64,000 nt of DNA from Streptomyces bluensis (GTDB lineage Bacteria; Actinomycetota; Actinomycetes; Streptomycetales; Streptomycetaceae). This document shows, in pieces, positions 27,341 through 36,265 of the stretch. A program made the translations under genes and the position numbers. Below the pieces are notes generated by a model, which saw nothing but the letters and a program-made list of their open reading frames with translations, searched no databases and was not told the DNA's origin. Location of the stretch: positions 186,001-250,000 of the forward strand of contig NZ_BMVM01000005.1 of the NCBI RefSeq assembly GCF_014650715.1. Direction: 5' to 3'. The first letter of the stretch is position 1. Each line of letters opens with the position of its first letter.

Positions 27341-27817
27341 ATGAGTGAGACCGCGCCCCGGACATCGACCACCGCTCAGTCCCCGTCCACGCCTCGTTCC
27401 CCCCGCTTCCTGGCCGCGCGCTCCGTATGGCTGGTCGGTGTCCTGGCGGCCCTCGCCGGTGCCGTCGTGACCGAGGCGTTCGCACTCGCCGCCCGGGCTG
27501 CCGGTGTGCCGATGGACGCGGCCAGTCCCGGGGCCGAGGAGGCCGCGGAGATCCCGATGGGCGGCTTCGCCGGCGGCGTGCTGTTCTGGTCGGTACCTGG
27601 GATCATCCTCGCGGTGGCTCTCGCCCGCTGGGCCAGGCGGCCCGCCCGCACCTTCACGGTGACCACCGTCGCACTCACCGCGCTGTCCCTCGTCCCCCCG
27701 GCCCTCGCCCCTCACACGGCCACGTCCACCCAGATCGTCCTGGCCGTGTCCCATGTGGTGGCCGCCGCTGTGATCATCCCCGCGCTGGCACAGAGGCTGT
27801 CCCACCAGCAGCGGTGA
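27341..27817 (+). CDS. DUF6069-like small membrane protein
   Basis: A 158-aa membrane protein: a Ser/Thr/Pro-rich N-terminus of about 25 residues and then four hydrophobic helices (about 27-50, 74-94, 100-120, 128-150), ending LSHQQR. The pattern RSVWLVGVLAALAGAVVTEAFALAARAAGVP followed by PMGGFAGGVLFWSVPGI matches the DUF6069 type seen in actinomycetes; function unknown. AGGAG stands before ATG 27341. Single gene. Confidence 0.7.
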   Translation: MSETAPRTSTTAQSPSTPRSPRFLAARSVWLVGVLAALAGAVVTEAFALAARAAGVPMDAASPGAEEAAEIPMGGFAGGVLFWSVPGIILAVALARWARRPARTFTVTTVALTALSLVPPALAPHTATSTQIVLAVSHVVAAAVIIPALAQRLSHQQR

Positions 27818-27858
27818 CCCGAGACCGGAAGGGCACCGTTCGTTGATCATCTGTAGGG

Positions 27859-28059
27859 TCATGCGGTCGGTGTGTCGTCCACTCGCTCGCCTTCCGCCTG
27901 GGACGGCTCGGTCCTGGGGACATCCGGATGCTGTTCCACGGCCGCGCTCTCGGCCGGTTCGTCGCGCTCGCCCTCGGCCTGGGAGGGCGTGTGCGCGTAC
28001 AGCCAGCGGTCGTCGTACGAGGCTCCGGTCTTCATGGCGGGCCTCCCTCGGTCGCTCAT
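27859..28059 (-). CDS. Small protein with PSQAEGER repeat
   Basis: A 66-aa hydrophilic, acidic protein with two copies of PSQAEGER (residues 25-32 and 52-59), no membrane segment and no metal motif. GGGAGG stands 9 nt before ATG 28059, a strong ribosome-binding site; ATG 28065 lies too near it, and ATG 28119 is upstream of it. Small Streptomyces proteins with the same PSQAEGER pattern are in my memory as hypotheticals, so it is probably a real gene. It faces the DUF6069 gene with a gap of 41 bp. Confidence 0.55.
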   Translation of the reverse strand: MSDRGRPAMKTGASYDDRWLYAHTPSQAEGERDEPAESAAVEQHPDVPRTEPSQAEGERVDDTPTA

Positions 28060-28429
28060 CTCCATGGTCCTCCCGGGGGCGCGGCGAAGCGAGTGTGCTC
28101 CGGAATTCACGCAGCCCAAAGGCGCGGATCATTTTCCGATATTCACTTCGATTCGAAGTCGCGTGCGAATGGTTTGAGACTTGTGTGCGTATCGGAGTCG
28201 GCTTCAATGTCCGGCCTCCATATTCGGCTCAATATGAGGCCTCGATGTTCGGCCGCGATGTTGGGCTGCGCTGTTCCACAGGACACATCCACGCTCTTCA
28301 CCTGCACCTCCCTCGACGAACTCCGCGCATCCGTGCGGCTGAAAAAAACGCTTGGACGTCACGGGTGCCGTCGCGGGAAACTGCCGTTCTCGCGGCGCTT
28401 TCGACGTGCGAGTACCGGAAGGCAGGGGG
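28060..28429. other. Upstream region of the ABC exporter with dyads and repeats
   Basis: 370 bp without a convincing gene, visibly richer in A/T than its surroundings. It holds a 15-bp palindrome (ACTTCG-ATT-CGAAGT, 28145-28159), a larger dyad (28213-28241) and three copies of CRATGTYSGGCY (28205-28216, 28243-28254, 28256-28267). These are likely operator sequences for the exporter. Confidence 0.55.
28213..28241. promoter_or_regulatory. Dyad operator upstream of the ABC exporter
   Basis: CATATT (28219-28224) pairs perfectly with AATATG (28231-28236), loop CGGCTC. Outward, GGCCT (28213-28217) pairs with AGGCC (28237-28241), leaving one bulged base (28218). The 11-bp dyad stands out in high-GC DNA and is flanked by the CRATGTYSGGCY copies. 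Confidence 0.5.
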
Positions 28430-30304
28430 ATGGGATCTCCTGAGTCGCACGACGCATTGCCGGGCAAGGGCTCGGTGCTCCTCGCACTTCGTTACTACCG
28501 ACGGGAACTGCTCCGGCTCCGGTGGCTGACGATTCCCGGGATGCTGCTGCCGGCGCTGGGCAACATCGGCCTCTACTACATCGCGCCGCTGGTCGTCGCG
28601 AAGCTCGTCGGCGGCATCGCCGGCGACACCGGTGCCACCGCCGGCTCCGCACTGCCGTACGTTCTCGGCTTCGCCGGCGCCCTGCTGCTCGCGGAGGCGG
28701 TGTGGCGCGTCGGCCTGCACTGCCTGAACCGGCTCGAAGCCCGCGGCATCGAGCACCTGTACGTGATCGGCATGGACGAGCTGTTCGCCAAGGACGCCGC
28801 GTTCTTCCATGACAACTTCGCCGGCTCGCTGACCAAGCGGGTCCTGAGCTTCGCCTCCCGTTTCGAGCAGTTCGTCGACACGCTGACGTTCTCGGTCGTG
28901 GGCAACTTCGTGCCGCTGCTGTTCGGTGCGGTGGTGCTGTGGCGCTACGAACCGCTGCTCGTGGTCGGGCTCCTGGTGATGATCGCGGTGACGGCGGTGT
29001 GCGTGGTGCCCCTCATCCGCCGTCGCCAGGCGCTTGTCGCCCAGCGCGAGCAGGCAGTCGCCCGGGTCTCGGGCCATGTCGCCGACAGTCTGATGAACAT
29101 GGACACGGTCCGGGCGTTCGCCGCCGAGGACCGCGAGGCCGCCGAGCACCGCTCCCGCGTGGCGGAGTCACGGAGGCTCTCGCTGAGGGCGTGGGACTAC
29201 GGCAATCTGCGGATCGACACCCTGGTCGCGCCGATGTCCGTGCTGACCAACGTCCTGGGCCTGCTGCTGGCGGTCACGCTCGGCGGGGGCGGGCACGGCG
29301 TGGAGGCGGTCGTGGTCGCCTTCACGTACTACACCAACGCGACGCGGATCATGTTCGAGTTCAACCAGATCTACCGCCGTATGGAGAGCTCGATGACGGA
29401 GGCCGCGCAGTTCACCGAACTGCTGCTCGTGCCGCCGACCGTGCTCGACCCCGCGTCGCCGGAGCCGCTGCGGCCCCGGGCCGCCGACATCCGCTTCGAG
29501 CAGGTGACCTTCGCCCACGCGGGCGCGGCGCCGCTCTTCAAGGCTCTCGACCTGACTGTGCCCAGCGGGGCGAAGATCGGTCTCGTCGGCCGGTCCGGCG
29601 GAGGCAAGACCACACTCTCCCGGCTGCTGCTGCGGATGACGGACATCGACGCCGGACGGATCCTGATCGGGGGCCAGGACATCAGCAGGCTGCGCCAGGC
29701 CGACCTGCGCAGCCTGATCGCGTACGTGCCCCAGGAACCCGCGATGTTCCACCGCACGCTGCGGGACAACATCGCGTTCGCCCGGCCGGAGGCCACCGAC
29801 GCCGAGATCCGCCGCGCCGCCGAGGCGGCGCACGTCACGGAGTTCGCCGACGCGCTGCCGGACGGGTTCGACACCATGGTGGGCGAGCGCGGCGTCAAGC
29901 TGTCCGGCGGACAGCGCCAGCGGGTCGCCCTCGCCAGGGCGATCCTGCGCGACGCGCCGATCCTGCTGCTCGACGAGGCCACCAGCGCCCTGGACTCCGA
30001 GAGCGAACTCCTCGTCCAGGAGGCGCTGTGGCGGCTCATGGAGGGGCGGACGGCGCTGGTGGTGGCGCACCGGCTGAGCACGGTCGCCACCATGGACCAC
30101 CTCGTCGTCCTCGACCGCGGACGGATCATCGAGCAGGGCACGCACCACGAGCTGCTCGCGTCGGACGGCGCGTACGCGAAGCTGTGGCAGCACCAGTCGG
30201 GTGGCTTCCTCGACGACAGTCCCGTCAGCGGCATTCCCGTGGAGGGCATGCCCGTCGAGGGCATTCAAGTCGACGGGGCTCCCGCGCGGGCCGACCTGCA
30301 CTGA
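28430..30304 (+). CDS. ABC exporter half-transporter (permease-ATPase fusion)
   Basis: A 624-aa type I ABC exporter with an N-terminal six-helix membrane domain (about 30-320) and a C-terminal ATPase: Walker A GRSGGGKTT, Q-loop YVPQEPAMF, signature LSGGQRQRVALARAIL, Walker B LLLDEATSAL and an H-loop in VVAHRLSTV. It works as a homodimer or with another half-transporter not seen here; substrate unknown. ATG 28430 follows GGAAGGCAGGGG; the codons before it are unlike the family. The extreme C-terminus has three 15-bp repeats (GIPVE-GMPVE-GIQVD). A hairpin terminator lies just downstream. Confidence 0.92.
   Translation: MGSPESHDALPGKGSVLLALRYYRRELLRLRWLTIPGMLLPALGNIGLYYIAPLVVAKLVGGIAGDTGATAGSALPYVLGFAGALLLAEAVWRVGLHCLNRLEARGIEHLYVIGMDELFAKDAAFFHDNFAGSLTKRVLSFASRFEQFVDTLTFSVVGNFVPLLFGAVVLWRYEPLLVVGLLVMIAVTAVCVVPLIRRRQALVAQREQAVARVSGHVADSLMNMDTVRAFAAEDREAAEHRSRVAESRRLSLRAWDYGNLRIDTLVAPMSVLTNVLGLLLAVTLGGGGHGVEAVVVAFTYYTNATRIMFEFNQIYRRMESSMTEAAQFTELLLVPPTVLDPASPEPLRPRAADIRFEQVTFAHAGAAPLFKALDLTVPSGAKIGLVGRSGGGKTTLSRLLLRMTDIDAGRILIGGQDISRLRQADLRSLIAYVPQEPAMFHRTLRDNIAFARPEATDAEIRRAAEAAHVTEFADALPDGFDTMVGERGVKLSGGQRQRVALARAILRDAPILLLDEATSALDSESELLVQEALWRLMEGRTALVVAHRLSTVATMDHLVVLDRGRIIEQGTHHELLASDGAYAKLWQHQSGGFLDDSPVSGIPVEGMPVEGIQVDGAPARADLH
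30230..30274 (+). repeat. 3 x 15-bp tandem repeat at the exporter C-terminus
   Basis: In-frame units ggcattcccgtggag / ggcatgcccgtcgag / ggcattcaagtcgac encode GIPVE-GMPVE-GIQVD, 10 codons before the stop codon. Likely slippage-prone tail, not part of the ATPase fold. Confidence 0.8.
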
Positions 30305-30312
30305 ACGCGAAC

Positions 30313-30343
30313 CCGGGCGGCAGCCCCGTGCGCTGCCGCCCGG
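30313..30343. terminator. Bidirectional stem-loop terminator
   Basis: A perfect 12-bp stem (CCGGGCGGCAGC at 30313-30324, GCTGCCGCCCGG at 30332-30343) with a 7-nt loop, between the convergent ABC exporter and beta-helix genes. No T-tract, which is common for Streptomyces terminators. Confidence 0.75.
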
Positions 30344-30362
30344 CCCGCATCGGCGGCGCTGG

Positions 30363-33044
30363 TCAGGGCCGGATCGTCAGCCAGTCCAGAGCGGCGACCC
30401 GGCGTCCGCCCTCCGCGACGAGGTAGAGGTCGTGGCTGCCGGTGACCTCGCGCTTCAGGCGCACCGACTGCTCCTGCCACTTTCCGTCGCCGCCGCCCCG
30501 GACGGGCACCACCCCCAGCAACGGGCCGTCCGGGGCGTCCAGGCGCAGGTGGAGCGAACAGGTCCGCGCGCACGGGGACGCGGCCCGCACGGTCAGCCGG
30601 TCCCCGGCGAGGTTCACCTCGCGGAAGCCCAGCCAGTCGCCGGAGCCGAGCACGCCGGTGGCCGCCGTGCCGCGCCGCACGCCTCGTACGACCGTGGCCC
30701 GCTCGGCCTGGAGCGTGGTGGCGGAGTCGGGTGCGTCGCCGTACAGGCGCAGGTCGTTGACGACCCAGGGGACGGGTCCGCTCGCCGTGAGGGTGATCCT
30801 GAGATAGCGGGCGGTGGTCTGCCGGGGGAACACCGCGTCCTGGGTGAAGGAGCGGCCGGAGACCCGGGCAAGCGGCTCGCTCCAGTGCGTGCCGTCGCGG
30901 CTGACGGCGACTAAGAAGCCGTACGGCTGGCCGCTGGTGTCGCGGCCGGCGTCCAGTGAGAGCCGGCCGAAGGTCTTGGCCTCGCCGAGGTCGACGGTCA
31001 GGAACTGCCCCGGGGGCTGTGGACTCGCCGCGGTCCAGCGGGTGTTGATGTCCCCGTCAGTGGCGGCGGAGGCGTCCGTCCCGTCGCTCGCCGTCGCCGT
31101 CCAGGTGCCGTGCCGGACCCGCTGCTGACAGCCCGGCAGGTCACAGCCCGTCGACCAGATCGGGGCGCCGTACTCGTACGCGCCCTGGTCGGGGCCCGCG
31201 CCCCGGACGTCGGTCGTGATGCCGTCGATCGGCTCGCCGGCGTCGATGGCGGGGGAGCCGGCCGTCAGCCACAGCTCGCCGTTCACCGCGTCCGTGTAGC
31301 CGGGCTGTTCGCTGATCAGGTTGGAGCGGACCACCGGCAGCGGGTCGCCGGTCTGGGTGGCGCTGATCGGTTTCGGGCCGATGATGTTGCTGATGTAGGA
31401 GCCGGAGGCGTCCGTCGCGCCGCTGAGCAGCACCGAGTTGCCGTTGATGCCCACGCCGTAGCTGGAGTTGTGGTCCTCGTTGGCGATGCTGGGTCCGGTG
31501 TGGCCGTTGAAGAAGGTGCCCCGGGCGCCGGTGTTCCAGGCGACGTTGTGGTGCAGCTTGAAGTACCCGGAGTAGTTGTCGACGTAGAAGCCGACCTGGC
31601 CGTCGGCGTCGTGCGAGGTGTTGTGGTCGATGGAGGTGCCGGTGCCGTTCAGACTGCAGCACACGTAGAAGGGGGAGCCGTCGCGTGAGGTGCGCATCGC
31701 TTCGGAGAGGTCGTTGTAGGCGATGCGGTTGTCATGGAACTCGGTGCCGTTGAGCTGCCAGGCGGTGTCGATGGAGGCGCGTCCCGTGCGCCGGACGGTG
31801 TTGTGGGTGATCGTGTGGCCGTTGCCGTTGATCTCGATGCCGGGGGTGTAGCTGCCCATCCAGCCGACGTCGTGGATGTAGTTGTTGGTGACGGTGTTGC
31901 CGGTGCCCCGCAGCAGCACGCCGTTCCCGGCCGACCGGGAGATCTCGCTGTTCTTCAGGGTGTTGCCGGTCCCGAGGATCTGCACGCCCGAGTCGAGGAT
32001 CCGGGAGGCCACGATATGGCCTTCGAACGGTGGGATCGCCAGATCGCTGTCCGGTGGCATGGGGAGGGTCGAGAACTCCGAGATGTAGGTGGCGCGCAGC
32101 CGGTCGACCGTCACTCCCGTGCTGTCCTCGCCCGTTCTGAGGGACGTGCCCCAGAGGTTCAGTCCGCGCACGGTGACGTACGAGCTCCCGCTCAGGTCGA
32201 CGCCCCAGAGCCGGTGCTTGGCGGTCACCGTGTGTCCGGCGATGCCGTCCTTCGGCGGAACCATGTACAACCGGCGCGCGGTCTTGTCGTAGTACCACTC
32301 GCCCGGCTGGTCGAGGGCCGCCTTGGAACCGACGAGGTAGTAGTTGCGGTAGTTCTGGTTGCCCATGCACAGCGGCGGGCAGCGGTAGTTGCCGCCCTTG
32401 AAGTCCAGCTTGCCGGGGGCGGCGGCGGTCACCGTGCCGGTCTGCTGGGCCCAGGGGTTGGACCCTGCCCACAGGTGCATGGTGGCGCCGGTCCAGTCGG
32501 CGTCGGGCAGGTCGGTGTCGTCGACGTGCTGGTCGGTGGAGGTGGCGTCGGCCTCGGCCCAGGTGGTGTTCAGCGGGTCGGGACCGGAGTTGGGCCAACG
32601 GCCCTCGGCCGCACGGTCGCCGTCCAGGAACACCGCGTTGAAATCTAAGGCGAGGGGGAGGTCGGTCTCGGCGGCGACGAGGCCGCCGCCGGCGTCCTTC
32701 CAGCCGGTCACCGGCTCGGTCCCGTCGACGGTCACCGGGCCGTCGCCGTACGCGGCGACGGTGATCGGGGCGTCCTTCGTACCGGAGGGCGGGTTCACCT
32801 GCTCGCGGTAGGTACCGCGGTGGATCAGGCAGGTGTCGCCGGGGCGGACCCGGGAGAGGCAGTCCCCGACGGTGCGCAGCGGTCTCTGCGCCGAACCGTG
32901 AGCGGTCTCGCTGCCCCAGGGAGCCACATGGTAGGTGCGGCCGGGACCCGCCGTCTGCGTCTGCGCCTGCGCCCGTCCCTGGACGGGGAGGGCCAGTAGC
33001 GCCGTCACAGCGGCCAGTACGGACAGGTGTCTCAGTCTCCTCAT
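30363..33044 (-). CDS. Secreted parallel beta-helix protein with discoidin and CBM domains
   Basis: An 893-aa secreted protein. Signal peptide about 1-29 (MRRLRHLSVLAAVTALLALPVQGRA). Residues about 40-640 form a right-handed parallel beta-helix of the pectate-lyase-like class: repeated short runs such as NTLKNSEISRSAGNGVLL, NTVTNNYIHDVG and HTITHNTVRRTGRAS. Then come an F5/8-type (discoidin) domain (about 655-780) and a C-terminal carbohydrate-binding module (about 785-893, ending AALDWLTIRP). It probably acts on extracellular polysaccharide, but the polysaccharide is unknown. It is divergent from a GH95-like enzyme that may share its operator. Confidence 0.85.
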   Translation of the reverse strand: MRRLRHLSVLAAVTALLALPVQGRAQAQTQTAGPGRTYHVAPWGSETAHGSAQRPLRTVGDCLSRVRPGDTCLIHRGTYREQVNPPSGTKDAPITVAAYGDGPVTVDGTEPVTGWKDAGGGLVAAETDLPLALDFNAVFLDGDRAAEGRWPNSGPDPLNTTWAEADATSTDQHVDDTDLPDADWTGATMHLWAGSNPWAQQTGTVTAAAPGKLDFKGGNYRCPPLCMGNQNYRNYYLVGSKAALDQPGEWYYDKTARRLYMVPPKDGIAGHTVTAKHRLWGVDLSGSSYVTVRGLNLWGTSLRTGEDSTGVTVDRLRATYISEFSTLPMPPDSDLAIPPFEGHIVASRILDSGVQILGTGNTLKNSEISRSAGNGVLLRGTGNTVTNNYIHDVGWMGSYTPGIEINGNGHTITHNTVRRTGRASIDTAWQLNGTEFHDNRIAYNDLSEAMRTSRDGSPFYVCCSLNGTGTSIDHNTSHDADGQVGFYVDNYSGYFKLHHNVAWNTGARGTFFNGHTGPSIANEDHNSSYGVGINGNSVLLSGATDASGSYISNIIGPKPISATQTGDPLPVVRSNLISEQPGYTDAVNGELWLTAGSPAIDAGEPIDGITTDVRGAGPDQGAYEYGAPIWSTGCDLPGCQQRVRHGTWTATASDGTDASAATDGDINTRWTAASPQPPGQFLTVDLGEAKTFGRLSLDAGRDTSGQPYGFLVAVSRDGTHWSEPLARVSGRSFTQDAVFPRQTTARYLRITLTASGPVPWVVNDLRLYGDAPDSATTLQAERATVVRGVRRGTAATGVLGSGDWLGFREVNLAGDRLTVRAASPCARTCSLHLRLDAPDGPLLGVVPVRGGGDGKWQEQSVRLKREVTGSHDLYLVAEGGRRVAALDWLTIRP

Positions 33045-33075
33045 GTCCCGCCTCCAGTCGTCGTCTTGGTCAGCC

Positions 33076-33164
33076 AGTCATCGGAGCAAATACCCGCTGT
33101 GTCCGCAGTATTGACGCATCATTGACCACTTCCTACCCTCCCGACTAGCTAGTCATCGGATCAA
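33076..33164. promoter_or_regulatory. Shared operator candidate, beta-helix / GH95-like pair
   Basis: In the 149-bp divergent gap, the 14-bp pattern AGTCATCGGAKCAA occurs twice in the same orientation (33076-33089 and 33151-33164), exactly 75 bp apart. The second copy runs into a perfect 12-bp palindrome GACTAGCTAGTC (33143-33154). Two sites spaced at about seven helical turns suit a looping regulator. Confidence 0.55.
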
Positions 33165-33193
33165 TTTTGTGTCACGGCGACGGGAGATCGGTG

Positions 33194-36079
33194 ATGGCAG
33201 TCAGCAGACGGGGGTTCCTGGGCCGCGTCGCCGCGAGCGCCACCGCCGGAGCAACGACCGGAATGGGCGTCGCGGAAGAGGCAGCGGCCCAACCGGCAAG
33301 GGACCAACCGGGCTCCGCCGTCGGCTCCGTGGCCCTCACCGGTATGCGGACCGACCGCGAGTGGCGGGACTTCCTCGCCGGACAGGACCCGCGCTGGAGG
33401 CGACTGCCGCGCGCCTGGTACGAGGGCCCGTTCCTCGGTAACGGTCTGCTCGGCTCGATCGTCTACCGGGAACCCGGGGCGAACGCCCTGCGCTTCACCG
33501 TCCACCACAGCGAAGTACAGGACCACCGGCCGGAGTTCGGCCACAACTGGGGCCTGGCCCGCCTGCCCGTCGGCAATCTCCTCCTGTGTCCCGTGGGCGC
33601 CATCACCGGTGCCGACCTCCGTCTGGACCTGTGGAACGCCGAGATCAGCGGCACCGTCACCACGGACAAGGGCAGCATCGAACTGCGTGCCCTGGTCCAC
33701 AACGACCGTACGCTGCTGCTCGTCACCGCGACGGCGAGCGCGGGGGAGCGGGACTTCCGCTGGGAGTTCGTCCCCTCGCCCGCCGTCAGCCCGCGCATCG
33801 TCCGCGAGGACCCTCCGGAGGGCCTGGAGCCCAACCCCGATCCGGTGATCACGCGAGAGCAGGACGGCACGGGTGTCGTCGTCCAGCCCTTGGCCGCGGG
33901 CGGCCGGACCGTCACCGCCCACCGGGAGCGCACGCTCGGCGACGACCGTGTGTACGTCCTGTCCGTCGCTCACTCCCACCCCGGCACTGACGCCGAGGGC
34001 CGAGCCAGAACGGCCGTCCGCAAGGCGTCCGCGCTGCCCGTCTCCAGCCTGCTGCGCACCCACCGCGAGTGGTGGCACCGCTTCTACCGAAAGAGCTTCC
34101 TCTCCGTCCCCGACGGGATGCTGCAGAGCTTCTACTGGATCCAGCTCTACAAGCTCGCCTCCGGCGCCCGCGAGCACGCGCCGATCATGGCGACCACCGG
34201 CCCCTGGCTGGAGTCCACCCCCTGGCCGGCCGTGTGGTGGAACCTCAACGTCCAGCTGGAGTACTGGGCGGTGCACGGCTCCAACCACCTGGAGCTGGAC
34301 GCCGTCCCCCGCACCCTCGCCGAGAACACCGGCACCCTGATCGGCGCCCTGCGCCCCGAGTACCGCTCCGACTCGGCGGGCCTGCGCCGCGCCACCGACG
34401 CCACCTGCGACAGCAGCGGCACGGTCGCCGTCCCGGGCGTCAGCAGCACACCGGAAGTCGGCAACCTGCCCTGGGCGCTGCACAACGTGTGGCTGACCTA
34501 CCGTCACACCATGGACCGTGGCGTCCTGGAAGACGTCCTGTACCCACTGCTGCGCCGCGCCGTCAACTACTACCTGCACTTCCTGTACGAGGGCGAGGAC
34601 GGACGACTGCACCTGCCGGCGACCCACTCACCCGAGTACGGCAACGCCCCCGACTGCAACTACGACCTGGCGCTGCTGCGCTGGAGCTGCACGACCCTGC
34701 TGGAGGCCACGGAGCTGCTCGGCATCCGGGACCCTCTGGAGCCGAAGTGGCGGGAGGTGCTGGAGAAGCTGACCGACTACCCGGTGGACGACAACGGCTT
34801 CATGATCGGAGCCGGTGTCCCCTTCGCCAAGTCCCACCGGCACTACTCCCACATGCTCTCCGTCTACCCCCTCCACCTCGTCAACTGGGAGCAGCCCGAG
34901 CAGCGTGACCTGATCGAACGCTCGCTGAACCACTGGATCGGCTTCGAGGGCGCCCTGCGCGGCTACAGCTTCACCGGCGCCGCCTCGATCACCGCCCAGA
35001 TGGGCCGGGGCGACGACTCGCTGACGTATCTGCGGGAGCTGGTCGCCCGGTTCGTGCAGCCCAACACCATGTACTACGAGGCCGGGCCCGTCGTCGAGAC
35101 ACCGCTGTCCGCCGCGCAGAGCCTGCACGACATGCTGTGCCAGAGCTGGGGAGACACGATCCGCGTCTTCCCGGCCGTCCCGGCCGCATGGCGGGACGTC
35201 ACGCTGCACGACTTCCGCACCCAGGGCGCGTTCCTGGTCAGCGCCGTCCGCCGGGGCGGCACCACCCGCTGGGTCCGCGTGCGCAGCCTCGCCGGGGAGC
35301 CCTGCCGGATACGCCCCTCCCTGCGCGGGCGGCTCACGGTCACCGGGGTGGGCGGCCCGGCCCCCGCCTGGCGCGACCTGGGCGACGGCGTGGTGGAGCT
35401 GGACCTGCCACGGGACGGAGAAGCGGTGATCCACCCGGCCGGCTCGCGGCCCGACCTGAGGATCGCCCCGGTGGAGGTGACCCTGCCCGCCGACCCGTGG
35501 GGCCTGCCGGAACCGGCGCAGAGCGGCACCGTCACCCGGATCGACCTCACCGGCTTCTTCGACAACGACGGCATCACCACCGAGATGTACTACGGCGACG
35601 GGGACTTCGACGGCTCCGGCCGCACGTACCCCATGGCCCAGCTGCCCCAGACCGGGGAGACGACGGACAACGGGATCGCCTTCCTCTTCACCAACGGGAG
35701 CGAGGGCACCACCAACAACGTCGTCGTGGCCGGACAGGAGATCACCGTCCCGCGGGGCGCGTACGCGAAGCTGCACGTGCTCGGCGCGGGCGACACGGCG
35801 GCCGTGACCGTCCCGGCGGTGGTCCGCTACGCCGACGGAACCAGCGAGACCGCGCGGCTCACGCTCACCAACTGGCTGGCGTCCGGCCCCGAGAACGGCG
35901 AGACCGAGGCGGTGACCACGAGCCAGATCCACACCCCGACCGGGCCCGTGGCCACCAAGGCCGCCGTCTTCCACCAGGTGATCGAACTCGACGCGAGCAG
36001 ACAGCTCACCACGATCACACTGACCGCGCCCGACGGGACGGCCAGGGCTCATGTCTTCGCTCTCTCACTGGAGCAGTAG
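33194..36079 (+). CDS. Tat-exported GH95-like glycoside hydrolase
   Basis: A 961-aa protein with a Tat signal (SRRGFLGRVAASATAGAT). The catalytic (alpha/alpha)6 region matches family GH95 (alpha-L-fucosidase/galactosidase): WNLNVQLEYW supplies the paired Asn residues, LPATHSPEYG the conserved Glu, HRHYSHMLSVYP and QSWGDTIRVFPAVPAAW the barrel end. The C-terminal ~230 residues are a beta-sandwich (FFDNDGITTEMYYGDGDFDGSG) common in secreted glycosidases. ATG 33194 was chosen because the signal starts right after it. It probably degrades a fucosylated or related glycan together with the divergent beta-helix protein. Confidence 0.82.
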   Translation: MAVSRRGFLGRVAASATAGATTGMGVAEEAAAQPARDQPGSAVGSVALTGMRTDREWRDFLAGQDPRWRRLPRAWYEGPFLGNGLLGSIVYREPGANALRFTVHHSEVQDHRPEFGHNWGLARLPVGNLLLCPVGAITGADLRLDLWNAEISGTVTTDKGSIELRALVHNDRTLLLVTATASAGERDFRWEFVPSPAVSPRIVREDPPEGLEPNPDPVITREQDGTGVVVQPLAAGGRTVTAHRERTLGDDRVYVLSVAHSHPGTDAEGRARTAVRKASALPVSSLLRTHREWWHRFYRKSFLSVPDGMLQSFYWIQLYKLASGAREHAPIMATTGPWLESTPWPAVWWNLNVQLEYWAVHGSNHLELDAVPRTLAENTGTLIGALRPEYRSDSAGLRRATDATCDSSGTVAVPGVSSTPEVGNLPWALHNVWLTYRHTMDRGVLEDVLYPLLRRAVNYYLHFLYEGEDGRLHLPATHSPEYGNAPDCNYDLALLRWSCTTLLEATELLGIRDPLEPKWREVLEKLTDYPVDDNGFMIGAGVPFAKSHRHYSHMLSVYPLHLVNWEQPEQRDLIERSLNHWIGFEGALRGYSFTGAASITAQMGRGDDSLTYLRELVARFVQPNTMYYEAGPVVETPLSAAQSLHDMLCQSWGDTIRVFPAVPAAWRDVTLHDFRTQGAFLVSAVRRGGTTRWVRVRSLAGEPCRIRPSLRGRLTVTGVGGPAPAWRDLGDGVVELDLPRDGEAVIHPAGSRPDLRIAPVEVTLPADPWGLPEPAQSGTVTRIDLTGFFDNDGITTEMYYGDGDFDGSGRTYPMAQLPQTGETTDNGIAFLFTNGSEGTTNNVVVAGQEITVPRGAYAKLHVLGAGDTAAVTVPAVVRYADGTSETARLTLTNWLASGPENGETEAVTTSQIHTPTGPVATKAAVFHQVIELDASRQLTTITLTAPDGTARAHVFALSLEQ

Positions 36080-36265
36080 GCCCGGGGGCCCTTGAAGGTC
36101 CGCGGGCCCTTGACCGGCGAGGGACGCCGGGGTCACACGACGCGGTGCCGCACCTCTCGTGCCCCGCACCGGAGCAATAGGCTGGAAGACGGGGCTCCGG
36201 CGGGTGATCCATCGGGTCCGAGGAACTCCGAGGACGACAGTCGCCGGTGCTCCGCGGCGAGGTGA

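Noticed and set aside
27843..28529. A possible gene in the A/T-rich region before the ABC exporter
   Set aside because: The frames are compositionally odd, overlap each other on both strands and have no ribosome-binding site; the 66-aa gene is the only credible frame.
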